A stretch of DNA of 64,000 bases from Perca fluviatilis (Eukaryota > Chordata > Actinopteri > Perciformes > Percidae), in contig NC_053118.1 of assembly GCF_010015445.1 (NCBI RefSeq), forward strand, positions 18,175,437-18,239,436, read 5' to 3'. Shown here piece by piece: positions 24,400-36,900 of the stretch; within the stretch, counting starts at the first letter, position 1, and every line of letters begins with the position of its first letter. Under the pieces are notes generated by a model that was given only the letters and a program-made list of their open reading frames with translations, did not search any database and was not told where the DNA came from. A program made the translations under genes and the position numbers.

Positions 24400-24854
24400 A
24401 CTGCCGTAGCCAGCGTCCCGGAGCTCTATAACGGCTAAATACAAAATAATTTAGCAGAAGCAGGGATATGTAGACCAGAAACGGGGGAAATTCTACACAA
24501 CCCTCCGGCAAATCGCACCCTGTATAATCTATGTTTGCCATCCTAAGAAACCACATCCACAAACTGCTGTAAATAATGCACTTTTTTTTTTACTGAGCAT
24601 TAGGCCTACATAAGCAGCAATATTTTGTTTGCATTATTACAATTTTAGCCAGATGTCTAACCCATCTACTTATTTTTCTCAGTGTATGCACCCGATGGTA
24701 ATGAGGGTCCAACTGCAGACCTCAGTCAATTACCTTTTTTCTTTTACCCCCTCATAATATTTGATTTATTATTTATTATTGTTTTTGAGGGCACATGTTA
24801 AAGCAAACATGAAGAAACACTTATGGCCCTGGGCTAATGTAAATTTTTGTATTA

Positions 24855-25379
24855 AGGTCCCATGGCATGAAAATTTCACTTTATGAGGTTTTTTAACATT
24901 AATGAGTTCCCCCAGCCTGCCTATGGTCCCCCAGTGGCTAGAAATGGCGATAGGTGTAAACCGAGCCCTGGGTATCCTGCTCTGCCTTTGAGAAAATGAA
25001 AGCTCAGATGGGCCAATCTGGAATCTTGCTCCTTCTGACGTCATAAGGAGCAAGGTTACCTCCCCTTTCTCTGCTTTGCCCGCCCAGAGAATTTGGCCCA
25101 CCCAATGAGAGAGACATCATGGCTTTCAAACGAGCAAAGTGGCAGTTGGTCAAGGCCACACCCCCACCCTCCACCTTGACCCTCCCCTCCCCCTCTTTCC
25201 TCCTCAATTGGTACAGACACAGAAACAGCACATACTAAGGAAAGCTCATTGTGGGACTGGCTATAGTGGCTGTAATTCTGCACCAAGGCTGAATTATGGG
25301 AAAGAGACTTCAGATACAGTATTAGGGGACCACTAAGGCCTATATAAAAGCATCCAAAGAGCACCATGTCATGGGACCT
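24855..25379. mobile_element. PIF/Harbinger-like MITE, 525 bp
   Basis: Inverted ends AGGTCCCATGGCATG and (reverse) AGGTCCCATGACATG match at 14 of 15. Flanked by TTA on both sides (24852-24854, 25380-25382), the Harbinger-type target duplication. Familiar fish repeat; no transposase. Confidence 0.75.
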
Positions 25380-25399
25380 TTAAGATAGCAGAAGCTGGG

Positions 25400-26130
25400 G
25401 CACTTGTCCACTTGCTTAGCTGGGGATCCAGCCTTGACAAACTTAGCCAATCTGAAGCCATGGTTCTTTAAATTCAAACAGTTGGCTGCCTGCTAAGATA
25501 AGAAAAAAAAGAGAAGCTGCCCTAAGTGGAGGAGTTCAGATATCTTGAGGTCTTATCCAGACTGAGGGTAAGTTGTCACCATTCAATAGCAAGTTCAGCA
25601 TTTCTTGTGGTGGTGAGGAGAGCCAGACCCCAGTACTGTTTATCTTTAGATGACGTTGACTTCGGCAGTATATAATTGTATACAACATAATGCTAGCATG
25701 TCACATATAGTAGATAGACTAATTAACAGATTGTTCCTTGAGATTCAAAAGTATGAAAAATATATAACTAAACCAAAGATTGAGATTGTTCTCTCCAGGA
25801 CTGGAAAGGAGAGGCCTGTGACTAAAAGCCCTCTTCTGGCTGATTAGAAAGGCAAGAAGTGGTTGGGATATGCTATATAATTCATAATTACCAATAGCAT
25901 GTAGCATGACCTTTACATATCAGCTTAAAAGGCAGTGCAGTCAGACACAGAAAGGTAGTACATATGCAGAAAGGTTCTAAGGACTTGAGGAAGTATTTTA
26001 GCATGTCAACCGTAAAGTTGACCATAAAGAGAAGGAACTACTGCAGTTAGTGGGGTAGTCTCAAGGCTTTGATTTGACCAGTCAGCAATGTTCTGCCGGG
26101 TGCATGTTGTTTCCTTCTGATTTCTTTGTG
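25400..26130. other. Intergenic, nothing recognised
   Basis: No credible coding exon, inverted-repeat element or RNA gene was seen. Confidence 0.5.
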
Positions 26131-26154
26131 TTGGAATTTTAAACTCGGTGGATT

Positions 26155-26262
26155 TATGAGGACTATGGTTAACTGCTCCTCAGATCTCTGCATGGTAAAT
26201 TGAGACAGCTAGCTAGACTATCTGCCCATCTGTTTTTTCTCTTGCACTACTATTTTACAGCG
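26155..26262. repeat. Fragment of a repeat also present at 63912-64000 and (other part) 41262-42075
   Basis: ACTATGGTTAACTGCTCCTC, CAGATCTCTGCA and AGACAGCTAGCTAGACTATC are shared almost exactly with the right edge of the window. A further part of the family appears at 41262-42075 in reverse. Confidence 0.75.
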
Positions 26263-26535
26263 GCTCGGTGCTGTGCAGACTGGCCAGATTTTTGATTTTC
26301 TGGTGCTAGAACACGGCTCTTTTACAGAAACCAGAATTACTGTATCTGTTGCTATGACAACTAATGGCCTGAAACTAACCAGCTGTGCCACGCTCTGTGG
26401 GGCTGAGCCGGTGCTTCAGTTCCGATCATCCATCCAGACCAACTTCATATGGTTAGGAATATATAAAGCTCAGGTTTGTATCAGTGTTAATCTTTGCAAG
26501 GCACTTTAATTGTATGTTGTATTCTAGTAAAATAT

Positions 26536-26558
26536 ATTTTATTGATTTATTTTATTAG
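26536..26558 (-). terminator. Cluster of three AATAAA hexamers, minus strand
   Basis: AATAAA on the minus strand at 26538-26543, 26546-26551 and 26551-26556, 1.4 kb past the stop of the giant zinc-finger gene; another single one lies at about 27072. Candidate polyadenylation region, not proven. Confidence 0.3.
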
Positions 26559-26569
26559 AATTCGGTTTG

Positions 26570-27979
26570 CAATGAAAACCCCAAAATGAATATAATCTTA
26601 GACAATGGTTGTGGGCATTTTCACCACTAAATCTACCTTCAAATGCCTTACAGCAAATTAGGAGAAACAAGAAAGACCACTACATTTTATACATATTTTG
26701 GAGAATGAAGACAGAAAACCAATCTGGGATGTATAACTTTTTGAAGTTTAGTTTTTAACCCAACCTACATCTTTAAACTGTATGAGGAAACCCAAACAGA
26801 CAAGAAAGCACATGCAATCTCCACACAAAAAGGCCCAAGGCATCTGCTTGATTCAAACCAGCACCAATTTCCCACATCATTAACCACTGATCTGCCACAC
26901 TGCCTGTGTAAGGAGACTATTGATAAGTGGTAGGTATACTGCGATTTATTATTTAAATTTTTTTGTGCATTTGCTAATAAAAGTAAAAAAAAAAAAGTAT
27001 ATTATTAACTAAATATTTAAAGCTCTTCCTTGAATGCTGACTATGGTTATATCTGTAAGATGACTTTTTTTTTTATTATTATTTGTAATAACCACACAAC
27101 TTCTCAAATCCAGAATACTCGCTACATTTTTGCTCCAGTAAGTCACCTAGCTGATGCACAATATTAAACAAAGTATTCCCTATTACTTCTATTTTGTTTG
27201 TGGCAGTAGTATTAACTAAAAACATAAATGTCATTTTTTGTGAGTTTTAGACAAGGCTTTTCATGACAAGCTTAATTTGTTATTTTCCCAAAGTAAACAG
27301 AAATACAAAGAGAGAATGACTCACAAATATATTTTCTGGTTGACTTTACTCCTTAATTGAATGCATCAAGTCAAATTTCTTTAGAAAGGACATCATTGGG
27401 TTGTGAAAATAATATTCAATTAGAACACATTTTGTTTGTATATACAAGAAACTTGCAAACTAGCAACCACAAAAATGCAACCCATAAATGCAGTGAAATG
27501 TTAAACTGAAAATTCAAAAATGATCTATTGTACATTAAGTAAAAAAAAACAACTACCAATAGATTAAAATTTTTACAAAACAAATAAAAAAAAAGTCAAA
27601 CATAAAACAAATCAACATAAAAAGCCGTTATCCCAGACTTTTTATAAACATCTCATCCCATCATTGTCTGTATTCATCACACAGAATGTTAAACAGCTTT
27701 ACACAATTTTGTCATATATTTACAAACACTGTCAAGAAACTATGTAGCTAATTTACTGTATACAAGTTCAAATATTAGAACTAAAATATATACAATGTAA
27801 ATAGAAACACAGGGAAAGATGCTCTGTCAGTCACATGAGCCAACATCTTTGTTAATATGTAACAAAGGCAAAAAATACAAATTGGATCTAAATTGTAAGG
27901 TATGAAGTAACTTGAAATCCCAAGTAACTTTAGCTAGTTATTCAAAGTGAAGATAATGATAGATGGTATGCAACAACCA
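26570..27979 (-). other. Probable 3'UTR of the giant zinc-finger gene and flank
   Basis: Very AT-rich, without open frames, immediately downstream of the stop codon at 27980. No mobile element with clear ends was seen. Confidence 0.45.
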
Positions 27980-30900
27980 CTACAGAGAAGACCCAGCATG
28001 AGTCTGTTGATGTTCCTCCAGTAGGTGAGGAAAAGCGAAGGCTTTGTCACATTCTGTGCATTCATAGACAACTTGGCCGACATGACTTTCTTGGTGCTGC
28101 TTCAGATGAGACCACTGGCTGAATGACTTGTAGCACATTTCACAGCGGTACTCTCCAACTTCTTTTTCAGCGTGCAATCTCATATGCAAAGACAGATCTT
28201 GTGCTGAACTGAATTCCGTGAGGCACTGGGTACATTTGAACTTGCTTTCCAATTGAGCAGCGTCTTTTTGACGATGCCTTCGCTCGTGCTCTCTGAGGTA
28301 CCGCTTCCTGGCAAACGTTTTTCCACAAAGCTGGCATTTGAATGGCTTCTCATTTCGGTGCTGTTTATTTTGATGCTCCAGAAGACCACTTTGCGAATAG
28401 AACGGCATTGAGCAAACAGGGCAATTGTACAAGTCCTCTCCGGTAACGTCAACCTCCTCCTCCTCTCCTGCTGCTTGATAATAAGTTGGAGGGGATGTCT
28501 TAGCTGATGGACTTGAGTATTCAGCCTCCATTGTTGAATGCTGTTGATGGGAACAGTGGTGCTGGCAGAAAGCATCTTTTCCCAAAAAGCTCTTGCCACA
28601 GTCTGTGCATTCAAATTCAGTATCTGATATAACATGAGAGCGACGGTGTTCTTCAAGCTTACTTTCAGAGGGAAATGTCATTTTACAAGTTTTGCATTCA
28701 AAGGTACCATCAGGATGTGTGGGGAAATGACACATCAATTCAGTGGCACTGGCAAAACACTGATGGCAAACTGGACATATGAAACCGTGTGATAGACCTT
28801 CATCTTCACCTTTAGTGTTATGCTTAGCTTCTGCTGAAGTATCAACATGGCTCATCAGATGGCTGTGGAAGCGCTGAGACGAGGAAAAACTATTGTTGCA
28901 TTGATTGCATGGATATTCACTAGTAGACGATGATAGTTGATGGGTGGTCCTGTGCTTTTTCAGGTGAGACGCATGCAGAAAATGTTTATTGCAGTCTGAA
29001 CACGAGTATGCCCGCTCTTTGGCCGCCATGCAACCGTGTTCTGAGAGCTCCTCTGGGTCTCTGAAACGCTCACCACAAACACCACAGCGGTATTTAAGTT
29101 CTTTGGGGGATACGGATGAACTTTCAGTATGGGAAGCAGACTTCTCATGTTCTTCCCTGGAAATTGAAGGTGGGGGGTGATCACCTGACTTAGTGTGGCT
29201 TTTCCGATGCTCAGCTCTGCTACTCTTGGAGGGAAACACCAGATTGCATATATCACATGGGAAGTTCTCTTCACGATGGGTAGACATGTGTTCTGCCAAC
29301 TGCAAGGGTCCTGTGAAACTGAAGTCACACTTGGAACAACGGTACGGACGGCTCTTTCCATGGGTGTGCTTGTGTTTACGCAGTGCAAAGACTGAGACAA
29401 AACCTCTGCCGCATGCCTGACACTGAAATTCAGACTTGTGCATTCGTTGATGCTGCTGTAACTGGGATGCCTGGAAAAAACATCTACCACATTCTGCACA
29501 TTCATGTGGTTTTTCACCCAGGTGACACCGCTGATGATCCTCAAGACTTTCTGATGTTGGGAATGTCTTGCCACACACGTGGCACGGGAAGTAAGGCGCA
29601 GAGTCGGAGTCGCTGTCCTCACTGCTGTTTTTTACATCTTCACCGCTTTCACCAGTGGTACTGACTTGACTGCTGGATTGTTGTTCAGTGCTGCACTTGT
29701 CAGGTACAGTTCTCCCAAGATCCTGCTGCTCTTTTTTATGCCATCTTCTATAATGTCTTGCCAGTGATTTTTTGACAGAATAAGCCTTGTTACAGAAACG
29801 ACAAGTGAATGCATCATCTGGATGCTCTTCTCTGTAATGATTACATAAAGATGGCCTTGTCCAAAACCTGTAATTACACAGTTTGCAAGCAAAAGGCCTA
29901 TTTCCGTCATGGCATGTTCTGTGGATTTCAAGTTCAGATTGTGTGTAAACCACCTTGGAGCAGTCAGGGCAAGAGTATTTCCTATTATTTTCATGTAGCT
30001 TCATGTGTCTTTCAAGATTTCCTTTACTAGCGAACACCTGCCCACACTTAATACATGAATTGCGCTTTTTCGCTTGTTCCTGTCTTCCATGGTCTTCAAG
30101 GTGACTAATAAGCATTAAGCCATCTGTGAAGCTCTGATCACATTCTGAACATTGGTACTGCACAGCTTTCTTCTCTTTACTTGAGCTGCTTTGCACCTGA
30201 TTTTCTTCAGCATTTTGTGGGGATTCGTCCATTAAGTCATCTTTGTGGGAGAAGTTGGTCTGCAGAACCCCAGTGCCAGTTGATGTGGAGGAGTCTTTAA
30301 ACACTAGAACAGAGTCATTCAGCACAAAATCAATTTGTGCTTTCAAAGGTACTTCCAACGGTTGGGTTGTACTTCTCTCTGAAATGCGTCCAAATCTACA
30401 TTTCCTGTTGTGATTACGGAGAAGACTTTTATTCCAGAAGCCCCTGTTGCATATTTTACAGTTAAAAGGACACCTCATTGTGTGTACACGCAGATGACCA
30501 GTTAGTCCAGCTTTATTTGTAAAGGACATATTGCACTCTGGGCAGGAAAATTTATTGGGGATCTCACTATCATGAGATTTATCTAGTTTACAGATTAAAT
30601 TAGCTGCATCACTAAGCTGTTCGTCGCAACTCTCATCCAAAGGCTCTTCTTTGATGTTTGGTATATTCAACAGATGGTGTTGTAGGGGAGCAGTGGACAC
30701 TGGTGGTACCTTTGTTTCCAGCTGGTGTGCATTTAAAAAATGCTCCTGAAGCTGTGAAAATAGCAAGAAACGGGAACTACAGTATGCACAAGAAAAGCCT
30801 TTTGGTGGGCTTTCGGAGGTCGACTGTCGGAGTTGGCCAACTGTGGACTTTGATAATATTGGTGTGTTTTTGTGGCACTTTGTGGAATGACGCTGCATAT

Positions 30901-33900
30901 AATCCTTCCTTATAAATCTCTCACCACAATTATCACAGGCATATGGCCGCTCTCCTGTATGTAGTCGGGTGTGCACACCCAATTGCCAGCTGTTCCCAAA
31001 AGCACGGGGGCAATGACTACATACGTATTTGTGCGTTTTGTTCAAATAAGGATGGATACGCTGTATAATTCTATTTCTCACCGCTTTAAGTGGGGTTGTC
31101 ACATTTTCTGTTGGTGGATTAGTTTCCAGTGTAGTTTCTTTGGAAAACTTTCTGCACCTCCTCATCTTCAAATGCTTTTTCAGAGTTTTTTCATGAGAGA
31201 ATGACGAGCCACAGCGTGTGCACTTGAATAGTTTAGTAGTATGGAACAAAGTGACATGTCGAGAAAGCTTAGACTGAGTTGAGAAGCTCCTTGAACAGAC
31301 TTCACAATCAAATGTCTCCTGCTTTTCAGCAGGCTCCAGGCCAAACCTATTTTGCCAACCCTTGCCAACATCATCCAAACTGATTTTGGGAATACAGACT
31401 TCCAATCGCGTTCTTTTCCCTCTACAGCGAGTCTGATGTACTTCCAGATGATCATACCTTGAAAAGCAGCTGTCACAGGCTTTACAGCGATAAGGCTTCA
31501 CTTCGTTATGTGTCAAAATGTGATGTCTCAGGCTTCGTGATTTCATGAAAGTCTTGGTGCAGAATTTGCACTTGTACTCCGATTCAACTTCTGTTTGGGG
31601 CTTTTGTGCTGCTTCTCTGAGAGTTGGCGTCTTTGACAATTGAGTTGCAGCCTCACCTTTGACTTTCGACTGCCCTTTTTCAACACCATTACAGAAAGCT
31701 TCATGCTGCAAACACATTATCTGACTTCTATATCGGTGTCCACAGTGCATACATGCATAGGGTTGCACACCAGTATGTGAAATAAGATGTCTCAAGAGTA
31801 ACGATCTGTACCTAAACCTCTGTGTACAGTGAGAGCATTTAAACTGAAGCATCCTGGTTGCATTTGACCTCAAAGGCATAGGGACATGGCTCGGCTGTGA
31901 AGTGCTTTTACCGACATCACCATTAGGAGATAAGTCAGCGTTGAGCTCTGTAGTTTCCCTGCAGTTCCTCTGATGTTGATTTAATTTTGTGAATCCAAAG
32001 TACTGCCCACATCTTGAGCATAGAAGCAGAGTGTTTGTCTTGTGGCCACGGTGATGATTTTTCAGGCGGATTATCTTGAAAAACCTCCGTGGACAATAGG
32101 AACACTGATGTTGCCCCTTTGTCTTCGTGTCAGACTCCATTGTGACAAGATGTCTGGTTTGACCTTGCAAACACTTCTCATGATGAAGTTTAAGGTACAA
32201 GTCACGGTAAAACTGTTTTCCACAGTTAGAGCAGGAAAGGGGTTTGTCTCCAGTATGTTTGATCATATGGCGCAGCAAATAACGGCGAGTACTGAAATTA
32301 TGTTTGCAAAATGGACACTGGTTTGTCGACGACCTAGATATATGTGTAAGGCAATGTTTTCTTAGAACTTGGGGATCATCAAATACCTCTTTGCACAAGG
32401 AACACGGTAGCGGTTTTGGTCCACTCTCCTCTTTTACAGATTCCATGGACTGCTGTGGTTTTAATGGTGGTCTCTCATCAAGCTGACTTGTCTTGTTTGC
32501 CCTCTGTTTGTGGGTGTCTAGATGCCTAAGGAGATATGCAGGATACTGAAACTGCTGAGGACAGTCTGGGCATTGAAGCATTCCCCTTTTAAGATGTGAG
32601 CTTCTGTGCTTGATCAGTTCTCCAATAGTTGGAAGAATCTTTCTGCAGACAGTGCACTGTATCCTCCTCTGGTGAACGCTTTTATGACCAATCAATGAGG
32701 CACGTTTCTTGAACCCTTTTCCACATTCCAGACAGCGGTATGGTCTTTGACCTCTGTGATTGCGTTCATGTTTCTTTAGCGACTGTGGTGTGTCGAAACA
32801 CTTTTCACAAAAGTGACAGCTCAGGGAAAGACTGCCATTTGCTTCACTTGATTTTGAGTTATCATTACTCACTCCAGTCATTGTAGTACTTAAAGTTGCT
32901 GGTTTGGATAAGGTAGACAACAGTGAATTCCTGTACTTGAACATTTTGCCAGTGAGTTTAAACAGCTCATGTTTCTTCATATGCCTGTATACTCCAGAAG
33001 CATGACAAAAAACGGCTGGACAAAGATTGCATTTGTAATGTGGCAACGTTTTGGGAGCTGCTAAAAATGGGGGTGCTTCTTTTTTTGGTGTCATTTCCTT
33101 AGGCTGTTTATTTTGTTCATTTTTATTTAACTTTGTTTTCTGTTCAATTCCCTTTGTTTTTTTCCGTTCAACCTGTTCCTTTAATTTTACCCTCTCTTTT
33201 GCAAGCCGATTAACACACTCTCTGAAGCAAAATGTTTTAATATGTCTATATCGGTTAGATGGTAAAGTAAAGGTAGCGTGGCACAAGGGACACCGATATT
33301 TACCAGCAATTTTTTCCTTGCCACCATATATTGTTTCTCGGACACAGTCACGCAAATGTCGAGCCCTGTTGTAAGAGTACTTGAAAAGCCGTGGACAAAG
33401 AGGACATTTATATAATCCTGTTATCTCATTCTCCAGTTTTTGGCTTTTCCCACCACTGCGTTTTGTGGTACACAGACTTGATGAAACTGTCAAACTCTTG
33501 CCCTTGTGTACGTTGTGGAAGTGTTTTTTGGCCTTGTCTGCAGTTGTGAAGCTTTTACCACATACACTGCACAGATGAGTTTTGGAGATGTCAACGAGCT
33601 TTACGTCACATCCGCGCAGATTTGGATATGGTTTGTTCTGTATCAAGCTCTTTTGTGGTGGCGTTTTAGTTTCTTTGATAACGACATCAGAATCTGTAAC
33701 TGAATGGTTAAGCTGCTTGCATCTTCCAGGTATACGCGTGTGTCTTCGCAGGCTACAAGACTGTGAGAAATAGGATTCACACCCATTACACTTATAGGGT
33801 GTTTTGCCAGTGTGAGTCCTCATATGCCTGACATAATAAACCATTTTGGAAAATTTGAGTTTGCACTTAATGCACCTGAGGCATCTGCGACGTTTTCCTT

Positions 33901-36900
33901 TTTTTGGTAGGTTGGAATCAGAAGAGAGCCGAGGACTTTCTTTGGTTACACAACACACGTGTTTCTCTGCTTGTTCCTTCCTCATCAGGTAGAGATCACA
34001 AGTCTCACAAAACTGGAAATTGTGCACTGAATGGCAACAATGGTGGTGTTCAATTAGATCATCTACATTGTGTGTTGTGTGTTTGCAATCTGCACAATGA
34101 TAAGAGTTACTCATTCCGTTTACGGACTCTGAGGTCTTCAATATTATGACAGGCTGCAGATGTTTTCTCATTTGTATAGAGAATTTGAGTTGAGGTGCTT
34201 GTCCTTCTGAATAGTTTATACGGTTACTGTCAGGTCTGGCCCCAGAACTGTCTTTATCGTGACCTGTGTCAAGTTTCGTTTCATCAGCATCACATGAAGA
34301 ATCTTCTCTTGACAGAGGTTCACCATACAGCATGCCAAGCACTGACGGATCCACCGCAGATGTGTCCAACGACTCTCTTGCATGTTCAGCAACATCCACA
34401 TTAACACTTCCTGTTTGTTCGGCCACTGGACTTTGGTGTAGTGGCTGATGCTGATCTGGAGAAGTTGCATTTGTAATCTCTGCTGGACTTGTCCATTCCT
34501 TTCGTAGACAGGGATTTATGTCTGTGCTTGAGGTGTTTGACTGTGAACAGGATTCTAAACCATTAGAAACACTTGGCTCTTTACTGTCACTAGTCACAGG
34601 ATGGTCAGTGCAAAATAGCTCTATAGAGGATGATGTGGTTTTCTTCTCTGCTGCACTTGTCAATTCTTTTTTTAGACAGGGATTTACATCTCTGCTGGAG
34701 CTATTTGGCTGTAAGCAGGATTCTGAAGGACTTGCAACACATTGCTCATTTTTGTCACTGGCATTGCTGAAATGACCATCACTTATCACAGCTACACTTC
34801 CAGAAGACTGGTGTTCAGATAACTGCAAACAGGATTCAACATCATGACCGTTGCTTTTCAAGGTACTTTTGCATTCACTCAGTTCACAGGTGACATCTTT
34901 AGAATCTGACACTTTCATATCCAGTGGATCTGAAGATTGATAGGTATTTGACTGGATCTCTTTCTCCTGAAAGTTAGTTTCCATATTTTCATCTTGACCA
35001 TCAGTGGAGTTAGGATTTGGGGATTTCTGCTCATCAAATGTCTTATTTTCAAATGCACCAGATTCCTTTCCTTCAATTTTTAGTTCTTCACTTTTGTCCT
35101 GTGTGTCTTCTCTTGTATTTCCATCATGACCATCTGTTGGGTCGGGATTATCATTTTTTTGGTCAAATGATTCCTTAATTTCCTTTCTTAGGACTTTCTC
35201 ATCCGAGTGATCTTGCTCATTGTCCAATGTAGTCATGCTATTTGGAGCAGCTGCAGCAATTTGCTCCTCCTCATTGCCATCTGTGTAGCCTTCTGTTCCA
35301 TCACCAGCCAAGTTTTCATGGCCACTCATCGAGAGGTTTGGTTTTCCTTGAGTGAGATCTCTCTCCACATCCTCCTCTCTTTTCTGATCTGGACAACCAC
35401 CATGATCATTTCTATCCTCTACAGTCTCGCTTCCTGTAGTTGTCGCCATGCTAAATGTAGTAGAGGACCGATGATGTCCTGCGTAAGATTTGACATTTCC
35501 TTCCATCTTGTCTTGTGCACATTCAACTATGTTTTCTCCTGTCGTCACATTTGATGTACTTGGCAGAATTACATTAGTCTTTGACATATTAGGGCACAGA
35601 CTCTCAGTCGGAAGCATCACATTTCCAGTATCAGTGAAAAGCCATTCTGACGGGCTGTGTGTTGTAGCAATATTAATTTTTGGTTTTGGAACTGAATTAC
35701 TTGCCATGAATTTACAAGAGGGCCTTGTTTCACCCACTTCTGCTTCCGAGCAGCTACTGACATCTGAGTAGTCTTCAAGAAATGATGTAGCTAGCATTCC
35801 ACAGTCTTGCTTAAGTTCTTGTAAATCTGTTGTAAAAGATGAAGGATAAGATCCCAACGTCAACAATCCATCAGTGCCAAAATCTGAGATACTATTTCCG
35901 CATCTTGGCAAGTAATCTTTTTCCATTTGATCTACATCAGCTTGCCATGGTGTTTCCTTGCAGTAGCTTTGATAAAGACAGTCTGGACTGGGATTTTCAA
36001 TACTGAGATTTGAGTTATAGTTTGTGTTGAAGTTTGAGTTTGTTGCAGGGGCATCATGTGGAGACACTGCATTGGGGAAGTCATGATGTCCAATCAAGTT
36101 CTCTATATGCTGGGAAAGACTTCCATCTGACTCAGATGTCCTTCTCAAAGTGCTTGGATCTGATGATAGAGGTGGAATGTTATGGAAGTATGAATCCCAC
36201 CCTTTGGCCATTCTCTGCAAGGAATGGAAGCCAGGGCTTATTTTGCCCAATCCTGAAAACACAAAAAACATAGAATTACAAAAGACAAACTCCAAACATT
36301 TTCATGTAAAAAAAAAAAAAAAATATCCTACACAATAATTGAAAAGAAAATTCTGACCTTTTCATGGACACAAAGGACCAGGACTATCCAGGATGTGGGA
36401 TACATCTAAATAGAAACCTGGGAAAATAGATATTAATATTATTATTGTGAACATTTTACAAGTCACTAAAGAAATGTATTCTACAAATGATATCAAAATT
36501 CTATCCAATACGAATTTGCCACTAGATAGATTTACAACTTGCAGTTCAGTTGGTTTAAAGTGTGGATGTTAATATGTGACCAGACAAGGGGGGGCTACAC
36601 AAATTCCCTCTGTAAATTCTATTTACAGTAGTGGAGAGGTTTAGTTGTCCCTGGGAATCTTGCAACTATGTGATCAGGTGTAACGGTTCTTGCCAAAACT
36701 GGGATCCTCCCTCCCATAGCAGAGGTTATTATTTTATTTTTTTTAAAGATTATTTTTTTGGGGATTTCCCTTTATTACAGTGACAGTGGATAGACATGAA
36801 AGGGGGAGAGCGATGGGGGATGACACGCAGAAAAGGGCTGCAGGTCGGATTCAAACCCGGGCCGCTGCAGGACTCAGCCAACATGGGGCGAACGCTCTTA

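Noticed and set aside
28180..35771. Many open frames on the opposite strand or other frames of the giant zinc-finger exon
   Set aside because: Shadows of the repetitive Cys/His codons; none has independent features.
36253..36295. Hydrophobic N-terminus (MEFVFCNSMFF...) of the giant zinc-finger protein, as a signal peptide
   Set aside because: It is intronic; TTTTGTGTTTTCAG is the acceptor and a phase-matched exon lies at 38789-38843.
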